Assembly: GCA_028564705.1 (NCBI GenBank)
Contig: JAPXFQ010002904.1
Location: 992,001-1,056,000, forward strand
Reading direction: 5' to 3'
DNA from: Apricaphanius iberus
Taxonomy: Eukaryota > Chordata > Actinopteri > Cyprinodontiformes > Aphaniidae
DNA: 64,000 nt
The notes under the pieces were generated by a model. It was not told where the DNA came from and made no database searches. It saw only the letters and a list, made by a program, of their open reading frames with translations. A program made the translations under genes and the position numbers. Of the stretch, positions 24,913 to 38,229 are shown one piece after another. Position 1 is the stretch's first letter; each line of letters opens with the position of its first letter.

Positions 24913-24985
24913 TAGGCAAGGCAAGACAATTTTATTTGTATAGCACACTTTCAACACAGGGCAATTCAAGGTGCTGTACATATGA
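24913..24985 (-). mobile_element. L2-type LINE 3' tail nested in Tc1 relic
   Basis: AGGCAAGGCAAGACAATTTT, then TTTGTATAGCACACTTTCAA and GGGCAATTCAAGGTGCTGTA: the reverse complement of the 3' end of the L2 copy that finishes at 42461. It is a minus-strand, 5'-truncated insertion. Confidence 0.7.
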
Positions 24986-25139
24986 TTAGAATACAAATGA
25001 GCAGTTATAATAAGAAAATAATCATGAAAATACAACAAGGAAAGGCAACATACAATCAGAACTGCAATCTTATGGTTTAGATCAAAGTATCTTGATATTT
25101 TAGTAAGTCAAGAGCAAAATTAAATTAAAATACTGTGAT

Positions 25140-25285
25140 TGTGGCTCTGGAGTTCGGCTTGTAATCAGAGGGTTGCTAGTTCGAGCCTCACTCCGACTGA
25201 ATGTAGTGTGAAGTGCTTTGGCGTCGGTAGAGACTGAATAAAATCACTATACCAGTACAGGCCATTGGAAAATGTAAATACCACA
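25140..25285 (+). mobile_element. tRNA-derived SINE fragment
   Basis: GTGGCTCTGGAGTTCGG is A-box-like, and GTTGCTAGTTCGAGCC about 30 bases later contains a good B box (GTTCGAGCC). These are the internal RNA polymerase III promoter parts of a tRNA head. The 3' part (GTGAAGTGCTTTGGCGTCGG ... AGTACAGGCCATT) resembles LINE-derived SINE tails in fish. It is partly degraded. Confidence 0.6.
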
Positions 25286-25412
25286 TAACATTACTATTAT
25301 GAAAACTGTGTTTTGTATTGGTCTAACAGATAATATCACAAACAATGAATTAATAATTTCTTGTGACAAAACCAAACAACAGGGTCTTACTACTTTTGTG
25401 AGATAATGCATA

Positions 25413-25759
25413 TAGGGCTGGGCGGTATAGCTTAAAAATGAAATCTCAGATTTTTTTCATTCCAAATCCGATTTCTGATCGATTTTTTTTCCTGCCACCT
25501 GTGTTATCTTAAAAATAAATTGCAAGTGATGAAGAATATTTTTAAGAATTTACTTTTATTTCAATAAGCCCAAGCTGATCTGAATTCAAAGTCCAGCTAA
25601 AAACAAGCTGTAAAGAATCCTTGTAAAACAAGATGCTAGATCCTGGGCAGATTTACATCACCCTGAGCTATGGAATTCCAAGTAGTAAATAGCTTTTATA
25701 GAGTAAAAAGACTAGTAAATAATAGTAAATAGATTTTAGCGTTTAATCGACCAACCCTA
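25413..25759. mobile_element. 347-bp hAT MITE with perfect 8-bp target duplication
   Basis: Begins TAGGGCTGGGCGGTATA and ends TCGACCAACCCTA, an imperfect terminal inverted repeat. It is flanked on both sides by AATGCATA (25405-25412 and 25760-25767), an exact 8-bp target duplication as made by hAT transposases. No coding capacity. It lies at the right end of the Tc1 relic, so it inserted later than that element. Confidence 0.9.
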
Positions 25760-25769
25760 AATGCATAAG

Positions 25770-26700
25770 ACAGAGCCAAGAGTCAAGCAGGTGAATTAGA
25801 AGACATGGTCAAAGCCATCGAGTATTTTATACTCTTGTATTTAATGTTTATTCATATAGTTATTGAATGAACTTTTTCATATATTTTTTTTTTGAATCTA
25901 CTCTGACATCACAGAGGCCTGAAATCCCAAGCACGGAGGAAAAAGATGAACCAGCCAGCTGGATAATCATCTACTAAATTTGAGAAGGATCCACAGTGCT
26001 GTGGTATTAGCAGAGAGATTAAATGAGACCGGGATCTGAGCTGCCTTCAGTCAGCTGACATGAATAATGATCTGAGGTCTTTGCTTTCAGTCAACGGGGA
26101 ATTCGCATGCTTGAGTACGTCAAGTGTCAAAACACATCTTGCCTATTGATGGTTACAAGTCTGAGAGTTAAAAATTACTCCGACCGGTGCATTTTGAATT
26201 ATTTGCAATAAGCTTTGCCAGAGTTTTTTAATCCAAACGTTTCAGTCTGTGCTCTTGAGAGGCTTGGAAATGAGATTCTGCTGTCGTGTATAATCCACCT
26301 CTGTAATGACTTCCCCGTAAAAGGAATAGATAGTCTAAGCCCACAGGGGGTTTGCTAAGTAACTCTGTCAGAGAGGAATGGCTGCTCAACACTAACATAG
26401 CCGAACACCATAAATACAGTCCATCTGCTAAGGAGGGCATTTCACAGCTCCACTCCAATCTCTAAGAAGACATTTTTCTTCACAGGTGAACACTTTTTTT
26501 ACTTGCAGCAGAGATGCAGGAACAAATCAGTCAGTGACTTTTATTTGACAAATTAAGTTGATGGTTCCCCATAAAGAGCCATCAGTTCTGCACAGCAACA
26601 GTTTTGTCAAATCCTGGATATACTAATGAAAAATTTCATAATGGAGTCAATGCATAAAGACGGTACCCAGCTTGGGGTTGTTGGGGTTAAAAATGTAATA
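25770..26700. other. Intergenic stretch; possible conserved non-coding block 25920-26215
   Basis: No gene. The segment 25920-26215 is complex, non-repetitive sequence with AT-rich homeobox-like cores, unlike the surrounding low-complexity DNA. Conservation cannot be judged from one sequence. Confidence 0.3.
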
Positions 26701-26702
26701 TA

Positions 26703-28307
<1,605 letters not shown>

Positions 28308-28309
28308 TA

Positions 28310-28685
28310 CCAATGCTGATTATGTCAAAATGAGTCAGTGAATGTTTTACTTCTGTACTTCTTTCTCTCAGATTTAATATTTAGAAAAAGGGTATTTCAC
28401 TAATTCATGAGGATTAGTAGAGTGACAATAGTGTATGTTGAGGTATGTTACATAATTTAAAATTTTCACAGTAAATGAAAACAGCTTCTTAGAATTCAAA
28501 GTTGAAAGTTGGAAACATGAATATTTAATTTCCTTTCGAACCCATTTTCTGTGGAGCTGCTCTGTTGAAACACTGCCTGCTGACGTACATTTAATGATTA
28601 TTGGCATCTTTGACAAAGGTGTGTAAAATGCCTTAAAAATAAAATATGTAGGCTAATGCAAAAAAATAATCTCAAATAAAATTTT
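28310..28685. other. Short unassigned AT-rich stretch
   Basis: Between Tc1 copy C and a SINE; no feature recognised. Confidence 0.3.
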
Positions 28686-28687
28686 AG

Positions 28688-28990
28688 AAAAATCCATCCA
28701 TCCATCTATTTTCTGAACCGCTTAATCCTGAAGGGGTCGCGGGGGGGCTGGTGCCTATCTACAGCTGTCAACGGGCGAGAGGCGGGGTACACCCTGGACA
28801 GGTCGCCAGTCCATCACAGGGCCACATAGAGACTGACAGGACAAATAACCATGCACACACACACTCACACTTAAGGACAATTTAGAGTGATCAATTAACC
28901 TGACATGCATGGGGAGAACATGCAAATTCCATGCAGAAAGAACCTTCTTGCTGCAAGGCAACAGTGCTAACCACTGCGCCACCGTGCAGC
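28688..28990 (-). mobile_element. tRNA-head SINE, nearly full length
   Basis: Read on the minus strand it starts GCACGGTGGCGCAGTGGTTA (A-box region), continues with a CAGCAAGAAGGTTC region and GAATTTGCATGTTCTCCCC-like body, then GATGGACTGGCGACCTGTCC and TACCCCGCCTCTCGCCC, and ends in a (TGGA)n tail. The same body occurs in pieces at 32573, 34890 and 37166. The B box appears to be partly deleted. Confidence 0.78.
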
Positions 28991-31900
28991 AACAAACCAG
29001 TGTTGAGATTTTTTTCCTTATTTCCGATGCAATATTCCACACAACAGCATGAGCTTGAGTGATATGGCTTTTATATAACAACTGTACGAGTTCATTTTTT
29101 TAACACTAATAAGTGACAATAGATTATGATTTGTATGTATTTTTAATCATTTATTTAGGCCAAACAATACAAATAGTTCCAACTGGAAGAGAGACAAGGC
29201 TGTTGCCAGGCAACACAAACATTTCCTATACACAAACATTTAAAAAACGACCATTATGGTACATTCACACTGCACGCTTTTTTGCCGTCAAAAACCACCT
29301 ACAAAGGTACAAGCTTGAAGACTATACATTTTTAAGGCTGCAGCTTGCAACGCGCGGAGATGCACTTTTCTCCGCTGGATTTTTTAAACAATGGCAGATC
29401 GTGGCTGGCTAGACAATGCTGATGACAAATGACATAACAACAGTGAGACACTCTGATTGGTTGAAGTTCAGGGGAAAGCACTGAAAGTTCAGCTAGCTCA
29501 ACTTCTGTGTTGCTAGCTTTTGCCACTTTGATGCTTGGAAAGAAGCAAAAGTTTAAAAAATTGCTGGAGCCAAAGCACACAAATCACCGCAGAGACTCTG
29601 ACAGCCCTCTGATGGCCTCTGCCATGTAGATATAACATGTTATCAACACAGGATAACATCCCAGTATGCCTCTACAGCCACAGGATGGAGAGAGGAGGAG
29701 AATAAAAAATAGAAAAACAAAATACAAAACAACAACCAAAAAAGGAGCAACATGCAAATATGGCTATATAAATACAACAACAATGTAAATGAAAAACTCA
29801 TGGAATTGATTATTCAAAATCTGTTGATGATAACCTCATTCCAAGAATATTTCTGTAAACACCGGAGTTCCTCCGCCTATGTGTGTGTGTGTTTTTGTGA
29901 GCATGTATATAAGGTTTCTCCATACCAGAGTTAGATAGCTGGTGTGAGAAGGACCCAGGAGCCCCAGGCGGACTAACGCAGGGCTAACTGCAGCACCGAA
30001 GGGGGGAGCAGAGGAAACTCTCCAGGAGCTCCAATGCAGGGGGCTGGGGGACCAGTACATGGGCTCTGCCGCTGAACGGCAACGCTCAGAATTCTCCTAC
30101 TACTGTATTGCTTCCCTAACTGGATGGCCAGCAATGCTGAATGAATCTAAATTATAAATTACGATTTCTGTTTTGTGTTTCACTTTTTTATCTGTCTGTT
30201 TTAATCTATTTATATAATTTCAACCCTCTACAAATGCAAACACGTCATTTTGGGGTTGATGCAGCGTAATGATAAAAATCTAGTAAGTTTTATCACTATG
30301 AAGAAGCAGGGGATCACAAAATATGACATACAGTATGTTAACATTTTTGAGAGGTATATATTTTTTGTGTGATTCAAAAGGGTAGAACGTATACTAGCAG
30401 TGCTAACATTAATCTGTGCCTCAGACCATTTAGGAGCTGTACGAATTAATGCAAAAAATGATTCAGCATAAACATGGAGGTTTATCCATTCTTTGCGAAC
30501 TTTACTGAAAACAGGTGAATTGCACTATGGAGACCTCCTCTTCAGTAATGACAGGGAAATAAAGTATTTTCAGTCTCACAAAGAGAAAATAAATAAATAA
30601 TAATAAATATTCTTAGCCTCATACACAGTCAGTGTTTAATGAAAATAATATTTCCAATATTGCCAAAAGCCAATGTCACTTGAAACACTAAACGCTTTCC
30701 TGATTTTGGCAAACTAACTAGTTTTCATGTTTGTTACCGCAATAATAACGTAGTTACTGTAAACCCTTTACTTAATAATGCATTAGTCCCAACACAGCTG
30801 TTGCATAATGGTCATTACAGATCTCACAAATCACACCACCCATATTCCTCCTTTCATATTAGCTTTTATCTCGTTCAACAGATGACGTCCCATGCTGGAA
30901 AAAACTGGATAACATTTCAAAGGGTAGACTTATCTTTGATAACAAATAAATATTGTAGCGTTTTAGTGTGTTTCAACAAATTACTGGAGCTAATGCATGT
31001 GATATCTGGTCTACAGGTTGAACCAGGTTAGACTTGTCCTTTATGTTGCTTTGGCTCATAAAGATGAGGAGCAAGAAAGCTTCAGATGTGTCCCAGACCT
31101 TTAAAGAGCTCTCAATGCCTGTCACACTTTAGTTCATGGCAATGTCTCAAAATGTCGCTGTTAGCCACACACGTCCAGGTGTAAAAACTGATAAAAGGGA
31201 GAGAATTTCCCCTCTAGAGTCCAGAATCACCACTGAGCAGAGAGATATAAATTGAAAGGCCCAGAGTAAATAACCCAGCTATACTATGTGCTTCAGGATG
31301 GACAAGCCATACAATGGCAAACAATCGCTGTTGCCTTGGGACTTGGCTGAGTCACACACACAGACACACACACTTGGAAATATATTTCAGGATTTTCAGG
31401 CCACTGACCATACATCCTGTAACCAGAACACGTTGTAACATTACTCATCTTTCTTCCTGGTCAGTTACTTTGTGATGATACAGAGAAACATATGTAACAT
31501 GCACTTCGCGTTTCATGGGCAAAGCCTAGATTTACAACTGGCTGACTTCTTTTTGGAGATCACTCACTTTCCCACAGTCCTTTATGTCTCTATTTCCACT
31601 GTCATCCTGTTTGAACTCATTTCTTTTCCTTATGCTTTCCCTAGAGTCTCATGTCTACTTGGGAAGTTAAGCTGTTTGTGTTAGATAGGGAAGATTGCAG
31701 CTCTGTTGGACTGAAGCTTATAAAATCCCACAGACCTTATCCTAATTGCCTGAGATTTAGGGGGGGGGGGGGGGATCTGTTGAGCACAGCAGGAAAACTT
31801 GTCGCTTGAAACAAACACGGATCCAGTGTGGTTGCAGAGGAGCTACATTATATCCTCTTTCCATTAAGACTTGAGAAAAATCTTGCAAAATCAAATAGGC

Positions 31901-32565
31901 CAGTAGCCTGGCACCAACTCTCCCTGAACTGCTGGAAAAATCGAGCTTCCACTTTCTGAAAATAATTAAAAAAGCAAATGAGATGGAGAAATGATAGTAC
32001 ATTATCTGCCATTTTGATTTAACAGTTGTGTTGGTGGGGTCCTCAAAAGGTCAACATGGAAACACTGCATCCGTGTTTCCTGGTGACAAAACTCCATCGG
32101 TGAGTATTAAAGATGTGGAATCAGTGCATGATATTTTTTTTTGCTCTGGCTCATTCTCATTCTGCTCAAGTGTCTGTAAGAGCTAAGGTCAAAAGGAACA
32201 TCTCAGCAATCAAATCAAAAGAGCCACTTTACCCGGAGGCTCCGGAGCATTATGCAGTTAAGTAAAACCATTTATAAACAGTCTGCTTCTAATTTGTAGC
32301 TGCAACTGCAACCACTGCTGACATGTTCCTTGTATCTGGGTAGAAATGTAGGGGCTCGAAAAAGTTTTTCACAACCATGGAGCTGTGAGCCTACTGCATG
32401 CCTCAGATAACAGAGAGACTATCTAGGAATTGTATTGCCATAAAGATACTGCCATAGCAAAGATTGCTATCAAAGATTAGAATCAACCTGATATGTGGGT
32501 TGTAAAACAAAACACTAAAGCTAACGTGTTGCGCCCAGGCTAAGCGTTAGCATTGGCTAGCATTG
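28991..32565. other. Long intergenic stretch, no gene recognised
   Basis: Contains short (GT)n at 29878-29893, a 15-base G run at 31760-31774 and otherwise unremarkable AT-rich DNA. The segment 29221-29640 (GGTACATTCACACTGCACGC) might belong to a dispersed element, but ends could not be fixed. Confidence 0.3.
31760..31774 (+). repeat. Poly-G run (15 G)
   Basis: An uninterrupted homopolymer directly after GAGATTTA. It is capable of length slippage and may be a sequencing-difficult site. Confidence 0.95.
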
Positions 32566-32572
32566 GCTGGAT

Positions 32573-32655
32573 TTTAGACTGGCTACCTGTCCAGGATGTA
32601 CCCCGCCTCTCTTATTCCTCTTGAGGAATAAGTGGTTGAGAAAATGGATGGATGG
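32573..32655 (+). mobile_element. SINE 3' fragment
   Basis: AGACTGGCTACCTGTCCAGG, then TACCCCGCCTCTC and GAAAATGGATGGATGG match the 3' half and tail of the SINE at 28688-28990, with an internal deletion. Confidence 0.7.
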
Positions 32656-32659
32656 TTGG

Positions 32660-33435
32660 ATTTGGGCTTTAATATTTCCCCTGCTTTCTTCCTTGTCTCT
32701 CCTATGGGGGAATTTTACTGCTACAAAGCAAGAGTGTACACTTACAATTTGAAAATGGGAGTATGTTTCTTCACTCTCAAAACCTGTAATGCTTGCTCTC
32801 AAAACTTCTGCTCTTTCTCAAATATTATATGTTCTTCCTTAAAACATGTAAAGCTTGCTTTGAAAACTTTCAATCTCTTTCAAATATGCTCTGATCTCCC
32901 TCAGATCTTTTACTCTTGTTTTTTGTGTATGTTGATGTGTCAAAAAAACTTATTTTTGTTACTACACGGTAAATTGAGCAGCGTTAAGGCAACACTAAAA
33001 GAGTCAATTTCAACAATGACCCAGTGAACAAATGGTCCTCCCTGTACAGTGTACAGGGCAGGACAGTGATCTCAGTGTTACATTTTCAGAATCATTTTTA
33101 CTCTGATTAGGGTTAAATTCAGTTATAGAGTAAACCTTCATAAACAATCACAATTGTTAATATACGTTTACTCTATGAGTTAACACTCTCAGTGTTATTT
33201 CAATATAACACTGCTACTTTTCAAGTGTTATTCTGAATTGTGATCAACGCATTTTATTTTTTGTCTAAAACTAGCTGTTAATAAAATTATAACTCTAACA
33301 ATTTTAATATGTAGCTAACCTAGTCAGGGTAACAAAAAAATACTAAATTATTCATAAATCATAAATATGTTGTTTTATTCATATACATCCACATACATTT
33401 ATTGAAACCACAATAACTTAAAACTTAATTTTCTT
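32660..33435. other. Intergenic AT-rich stretch, no gene recognised
   Basis: Plus-strand ORF 32632-33027 (131 codons) starts within the SINE tail and is not similar to any family known to me. Confidence 0.3.
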
Positions 33436-33439
33436 ATCA

Positions 33440-33915
33440 GTATTAAAGCAGACATATCATGGAAAATCCACTTTTTTAGCCCTTAAATGCATGTAAATGT
33501 GTATTTTGGGTGTTTAGGAGTGCAGACAACTTACATTTATTCTCTTCTGGTGCTGTGTTTATACATTACATTCTTTTTTTGGTCATATTTTTCAGTCTGT
33601 TTAGTTTTTTCTATTCGCTATTACGTTTTCTTGTCTATTACGTCACTGCCAAATAAGGTAATGGACTTCCGGGTAACCAATTTCGTGATGCCGCCATTTT
33701 TTCTCCCCCACAGCGATTTTGTAGGAATTTAGCGACGATCGCTTCGCAATAAAAAGTTTATCTGCCGGTAGTAATCGAATCGCTGCTATCAGACAACAAA
33801 ATTGTCTGAACGGGGTGGAGCGGAACACTCTGTAACCTGGAGGGGGCGGGGCATGAAATGTTTCACTTACATTTAAAGGGACCGCACGAAAATGAGTTGC
33901 TCTAAAGATGCTCCT
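33440..33915. repeat. Unclassified interspersed-repeat-like block
   Basis: Begins AGCAGACATATCATGGAAAA and includes a GC-richer core (33640-33860: GGACTTCCGGGTAACCAA, GGAGGGGGCGGGGCATG). The start resembles that of the element at about 54259 (CTATATCATGCAAAATCAAG), suggesting one family of dispersed non-autonomous transposons. The right terminus was not found. Confidence 0.4.
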
Positions 33916-34204
33916 CAGAACGGTATAAGGAGTCTGTGGGGCTACAATAACATACATGTTGTGCAGCATTTCATTATAAACAGTTCCAAACACAAAGTTA
34001 GCCTTGAAAATTTCAAAGGCTCCAAGTGAACTGGCTGACTTACATGATAAATATAAAGTGATTTAATCAATTAAAAAAATAATCTTAGAAATGTAAAATT
34101 AAATCAGAAATGTAATTATTTATTCTTTTTCCCATTTCTGACTTTTCATTTGAGCTATTTTGCTAACAGACCATTTAATTTTAATTTTATAATACGTATG
34201 TCAT

Positions 34205-34299
34205 AGCTTGATGTGTGTGTTTTTACTTGCACTTGAACTCATTTTATGTGTGCTGCCTGCGAATTGTCCCACTGTGGGATTAATAGTTCAATCACTCAC

Positions 34300-34330
<31 letters not shown>

Positions 34331-34331
34331 G
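34205..34331 (+). mobile_element. LINE-type 3' tail with (AATC)n
   Basis: TGCTGCCTGCGAATTGTCCC, ACTGTGGGATTAATAG and a terminal CAATCAATCAAT array look like the 3' end and short tandem tail of a non-LTR retrotransposon, strongly 5'-truncated. The family is not certain. Confidence 0.55.
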
Positions 34332-34889
34332 AGACAAATAGATAAACTCTGGCAACAAATAACCCCTGGCAGATTTAATTTGGGATTGTGATACAATTAG
34401 CAATTATAAGAAATATCTGAAAAATGAAAACATTAGAAAACATTATGAAATATTAAGAAATTAGTCTATCTCGTGCTCTTTTTCTTGTTCTTGTTCTTCT
34501 TTTGCAGTTTGGTTGACTTCTGATGCAATCTGCTGAAATTTTACAATGTCCAAAGTTTTCTGCATAGTTCTGTATTTCAATGATGCACTACAGATTGTCC
34601 ATGTTTGACAGGCTGCCACAACACATTCTATAGGTATAGCTAAAACAACCAAGAGTGCCCTGCTGCAGCACAATGTGGTAGACATACCTCAGCTCTCTGG
34701 GTGCCTCTCAAAGAAACAGGAACACAAACATGTCATGTTTGTTTGATTAAAATTACTTTTACTTTGTTTGAGATATAGACACTGAGTAATAGTTGTCTCT
34801 AAATTATGTGCATTGTTTTTCTTTTGTGTAAAATGTACCTGGGAAATTTAGAAAGAGATTTTTTGTTTAAAAAAATAAAATAAATCTCT

Positions 34890-34985
34890 TTAATACAGTT
34901 GGCAGCACTGCTGCCTCGCAGAAAGTATGCCCGGGTTCAAATCTGGTCTGCAGTCTTTCTGCATGGAGTATTGTATGCTTTTTAC
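34890..34985 (+). mobile_element. SINE 5' fragment (tRNA head)
   Basis: GCAGCACTGCTGCCTCGCAG followed by CCCGGGTTCAAATCTGG (B box) and TCTTTCTGCATGGAGTATTG matches the head of the SINE family at 28688-28990. Confidence 0.7.
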
Positions 34986-34989
34986 ACTT

Positions 34990-37160
34990 TTGTAGTTTGT
35001 TAAAAAAAAAAGCGAAAATTTTAGGGCTGCGTCAATTCAGTTTGGGGATGCTTCAGCACTGCGAACTAGCTTCAGGTTGTGCTAATAATGTAAACACAAT
35101 TCCTGCCTTGTTGAACTCGCTAGCCTTTAATAGCACCCTGGGCACATCATACTTCTGTGAAACCCCCAACAAAATCCCGCTGGGAACGCAATCCCAAGCG
35201 GTCTACAGATCCATGAAACGTGGACAGGAAGACCAATCTTAAGATCTGTTCTACAAACAGCATGAGAGCCCTACTGCTCCTGCTGCAGCAGATGTTTTAC
35301 AATATGTAGGAACCTTTTTTTTCTATCACCCTACAAACATCCCCTAAGAAACTGAGGTGTGTTATTCCTATACAGTTGGAATACATCATTTACAGTTACC
35401 TTTCTTAAACATAGGGCCATCATATGAAACAATTGGTTCACCAGTTCTGCATGCAACATCATAGAGACGTATCACCCAAAACAGCTCCATAATGTCCGTA
35501 ATTTTCATTGTTTCAGAATGCGTCCTCTTAACTGCAGAAACCATGTTACTGGAGAGCTTTTTACCTACCATTTGTCCTCTGCAGTGATGATGGATTTGCC
35601 TTTTCCTCAATTGTAAACTATAGCTCCGCCAGAGAGGACATAATGACAGAATTAAGGAGCTCCTCAAAGTCAACTTTCATGATAAAAACTGATAAATCTG
35701 TCATAAATCTTTTGGGTCGTGCTGGTAAAATAGTGTCATTCATTTCTTAAGCAGATTGTCACTTTTCTCTAAACTGTTTCTGAAGTTTCTGCTATGCTCG
35801 AATTTCGAAAGGGGACTCAAGAAGTTAGTTTGTCACGAATCAGCTATTAAACCTGATGTTTTGGCAGACAGGACCTTTACTGTGAAATGCTTTCTTCTGT
35901 ATTTCCTACACGGTCTAAGTCCTTTCTCACAGGCAATAAAGTATAGCATTATTGTTTTGTTTAAAAGTGCTTTGAGCAATTTACCCTGTAGACTAATAGG
36001 CTCTGTTGTTTGATCATATTGCACAGCAGAAGCCATTTAAAGAAGATCATCAGAATGTCTGAAGAAAAATAAGAAGATAACTGAAGGATTTCAGAAGTGA
36101 AAAAGAAACCTGGCTTTTCTGCATTTCTACTCTATTTTTTTACAATGGCTAAAATTAAACCGGCCTAAAATTTCAGAAACTGCCTATATGCGGTTAAGAG
36201 ACTGCTACAGTATCTTTTACAGACTTGTACAATGGTTTACTTTTCTTAGTGGTCGATGGCTGATGCATAATGATGACTTATTAGCTTATCCATATTGGAA
36301 ATCTCATACATCTTTCAGGGAGGTGGATAACAATCAAAGGGAATGCTCTCTGGAATGTGGCCTCCAAAAAAATGAGAAAAGTGCATAATGTCTGGGTCAA
36401 TAAGCCAAGAGAAAATCTATTCGCAGGAAGGGAGGAGGAGGGAGTCCAACGATGGTGATGCAGAGAGCATGGTCTGAAAGTTTCCAGGCAAATTGCTGCT
36501 CAGTCTCCCTTCCCTGAAGGAGCAGGGAATGAAGGAAATGTTCAAGCTCAATTCTTCTTAATCTACAAGGAGACAGATATTGATTGTTTCTCTGAAGACT
36601 GAAAAATGCAAGCAGCATGAGAAAAGAGCCTGCAGGTAAACAAAGACTATTCCGTCACAATCAAAACATATCATTTATAGTTAGCTGGAGAGCCATGTTG
36701 GTATCCTGAAGTTCATAAATGCCTGCTGTGAAGGAGATAGTGGGGAGGGCCAAATGCATTTTGCAGCTGACCTAATCAATGGTGTGATTAATGGAGCTAA
36801 TTTTACCTGGACACTGCAGGTCATTACTTCCTGTTTTCCATCTCGTCATTCCTTGTGTCTATATAGAGGCCAATGTGGGTAATGTGTTTGCCTCGCTAAT
36901 GAGAATCCGCATAGACAGAGAGGACAGCAGAGGGCTGAAGTCAAAGGACGACAAGTCATGTGGGACTGCAGCCCTGCACCGCAGAGACGCTATCTGCTGC
37001 AGCTGCAGAAAGCATCTCCAGGGCTTACACAGTCTGCTGGCATGGTCCTGCATACCTGTCCGGTAACACCATCTCATTATTGTACCTCTAGTTTGAATGA
37101 GTGCATAGGCTTGTAGCGCTGTAACACAGTATCGAAATGTTAATTTTAGTTTAACGTGTT
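34990..37160. other. Intergenic stretch; possible conserved block 36690-37070
   Basis: No gene recognised. Around 36765-36830 (CCTAATCAATGGTGTGATTA, ATGGAGCTAATTTTACCTGG) and up to 37070 the sequence is complex and CAG/CTG-rich, and could be a regulatory element. The call is inference only. Confidence 0.3.
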
Positions 37161-37165
37161 TCGGT

Positions 37166-37287
37166 AGTCTGTGATGGACTGGCGACATGTCCAGGGTGTA
37201 CCCCGCCTCTCGCCAATCGACAGCTAGAGATAGGCACCAGCCCCCCCGCAACCCCTGGAGGACTAAGCGATTCAGAAAATGGATGAT
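37166..37287 (+). mobile_element. SINE 3' fragment
   Basis: GTCTGTGATGGACTGGCGAC, GTACCCCGCCTCTCGCC and TTCAGAAAATGGATGATG: the 3' half of the SINE family at 28688-28990, plus orientation. Confidence 0.78.
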
Positions 37288-38229
37288 GTTTCGGTAGTGT
37301 TTTTGTGTATTTTCAATAAAGAAAACATGGTCAGTATTCTGTGTTGCTGCTTCTTAATGAATTTGAATTTACTTTGTCAGTAATTTTAATAAATATTGTC
37401 ATCTCAGAAAGAAACAGGATTGTCCCATAGTAGTGTCCCGCCAGGACTGTCAAGAGATTTTGCTGAGTGGTGTTGACAAAATCAAATGTTTCCTCAAGTT
37501 AGAGTTTAAAGTGTCAGCATTGAATTACTTGGAGCTCCAAAAGGTTCAACTTTTCATCTTCTAGTTGAGCTCAACAATTGTAGCATCAAAGCTATACATG
37601 GCAAGATATATTTCTTCACTATATTTTATGCATAGTGCTTTGCAGTCTTACATGTTTCAGACTTTTTGAGCATTTGAAATTTATGATGTTTTTTTTCTTT
37701 TAAAACAAAAAGTGGATTAACACAGATAATGGAAATCAGCAGAGAGTCAAAGTTACTCTGCATGACCAAAGTGGACATTTAGGAAAAGTTAGTCTGTGGT
37801 TAAAGCCTCACCTCCCTGTTGCAATCATCTTTCTGACAACTAACATGTAGAAGCGTATTTGTGTAAACTGAAACGGACTCTTATGAACGTAAATGTGATA
37901 CGTTGACTATGACTTTTTGTTCGAGATGGATTAGGGCTGGACAATTATTCGATACTCCATCAGGTAGCTAAATACAACAGTCACTACCTACACTGAATGA
38001 ATCATTAACAAAGACCCAGGTAGGTCTTTCAGCTGCATGGGTCTCTCCTTTATAACCACAAAAAGGAACAAATGACTTGAGCTGCAACAGAATTTGTTGA
38101 TGGTCCCTAAGTTAACCATTGTCGTAAAAAAAACTTCACCTCGGTCAGATGTCACATCAAGGAGGAAGTTGTCTTGGAAAAATGTTTCAATAGCTCAGGT
38201 AAATGTTGCGTCCCATTTTGAAACGATCC

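Larger units (their letters stand above)
23720..25405 (+). mobile_element. Old, heavily decayed Tc1-like transposon with nested insertions
   Basis: The left end (GGGTCTTGCAAAGTATTTCT then TTTTTCACATTACAACCACA) matches the terminal repeat of a common fish Tc1 family. Internal nucleotides at 24490-24560 (GAAGCAGCTAACAGGCCCAT), 24640-24680 (TCTGGTCCAATGAGACGATA) and 24765-24800 (GCATCATGCTTCGGGGAGGC) correspond to successive transposase regions, and 25076-25092 to a later one. The right end lies near 25380-25405 (CAGGGTCTTACTACTTTTGT). No frame survives. An L2 tail, a SINE and a hAT MITE are inserted in or beside it. Confidence 0.72.

Noticed and set aside
33643..33993. 116-codon minus-strand ORF, considered as a THAP or transposase piece
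   Set aside because: No Cys/His pattern or catalytic motif could be found.
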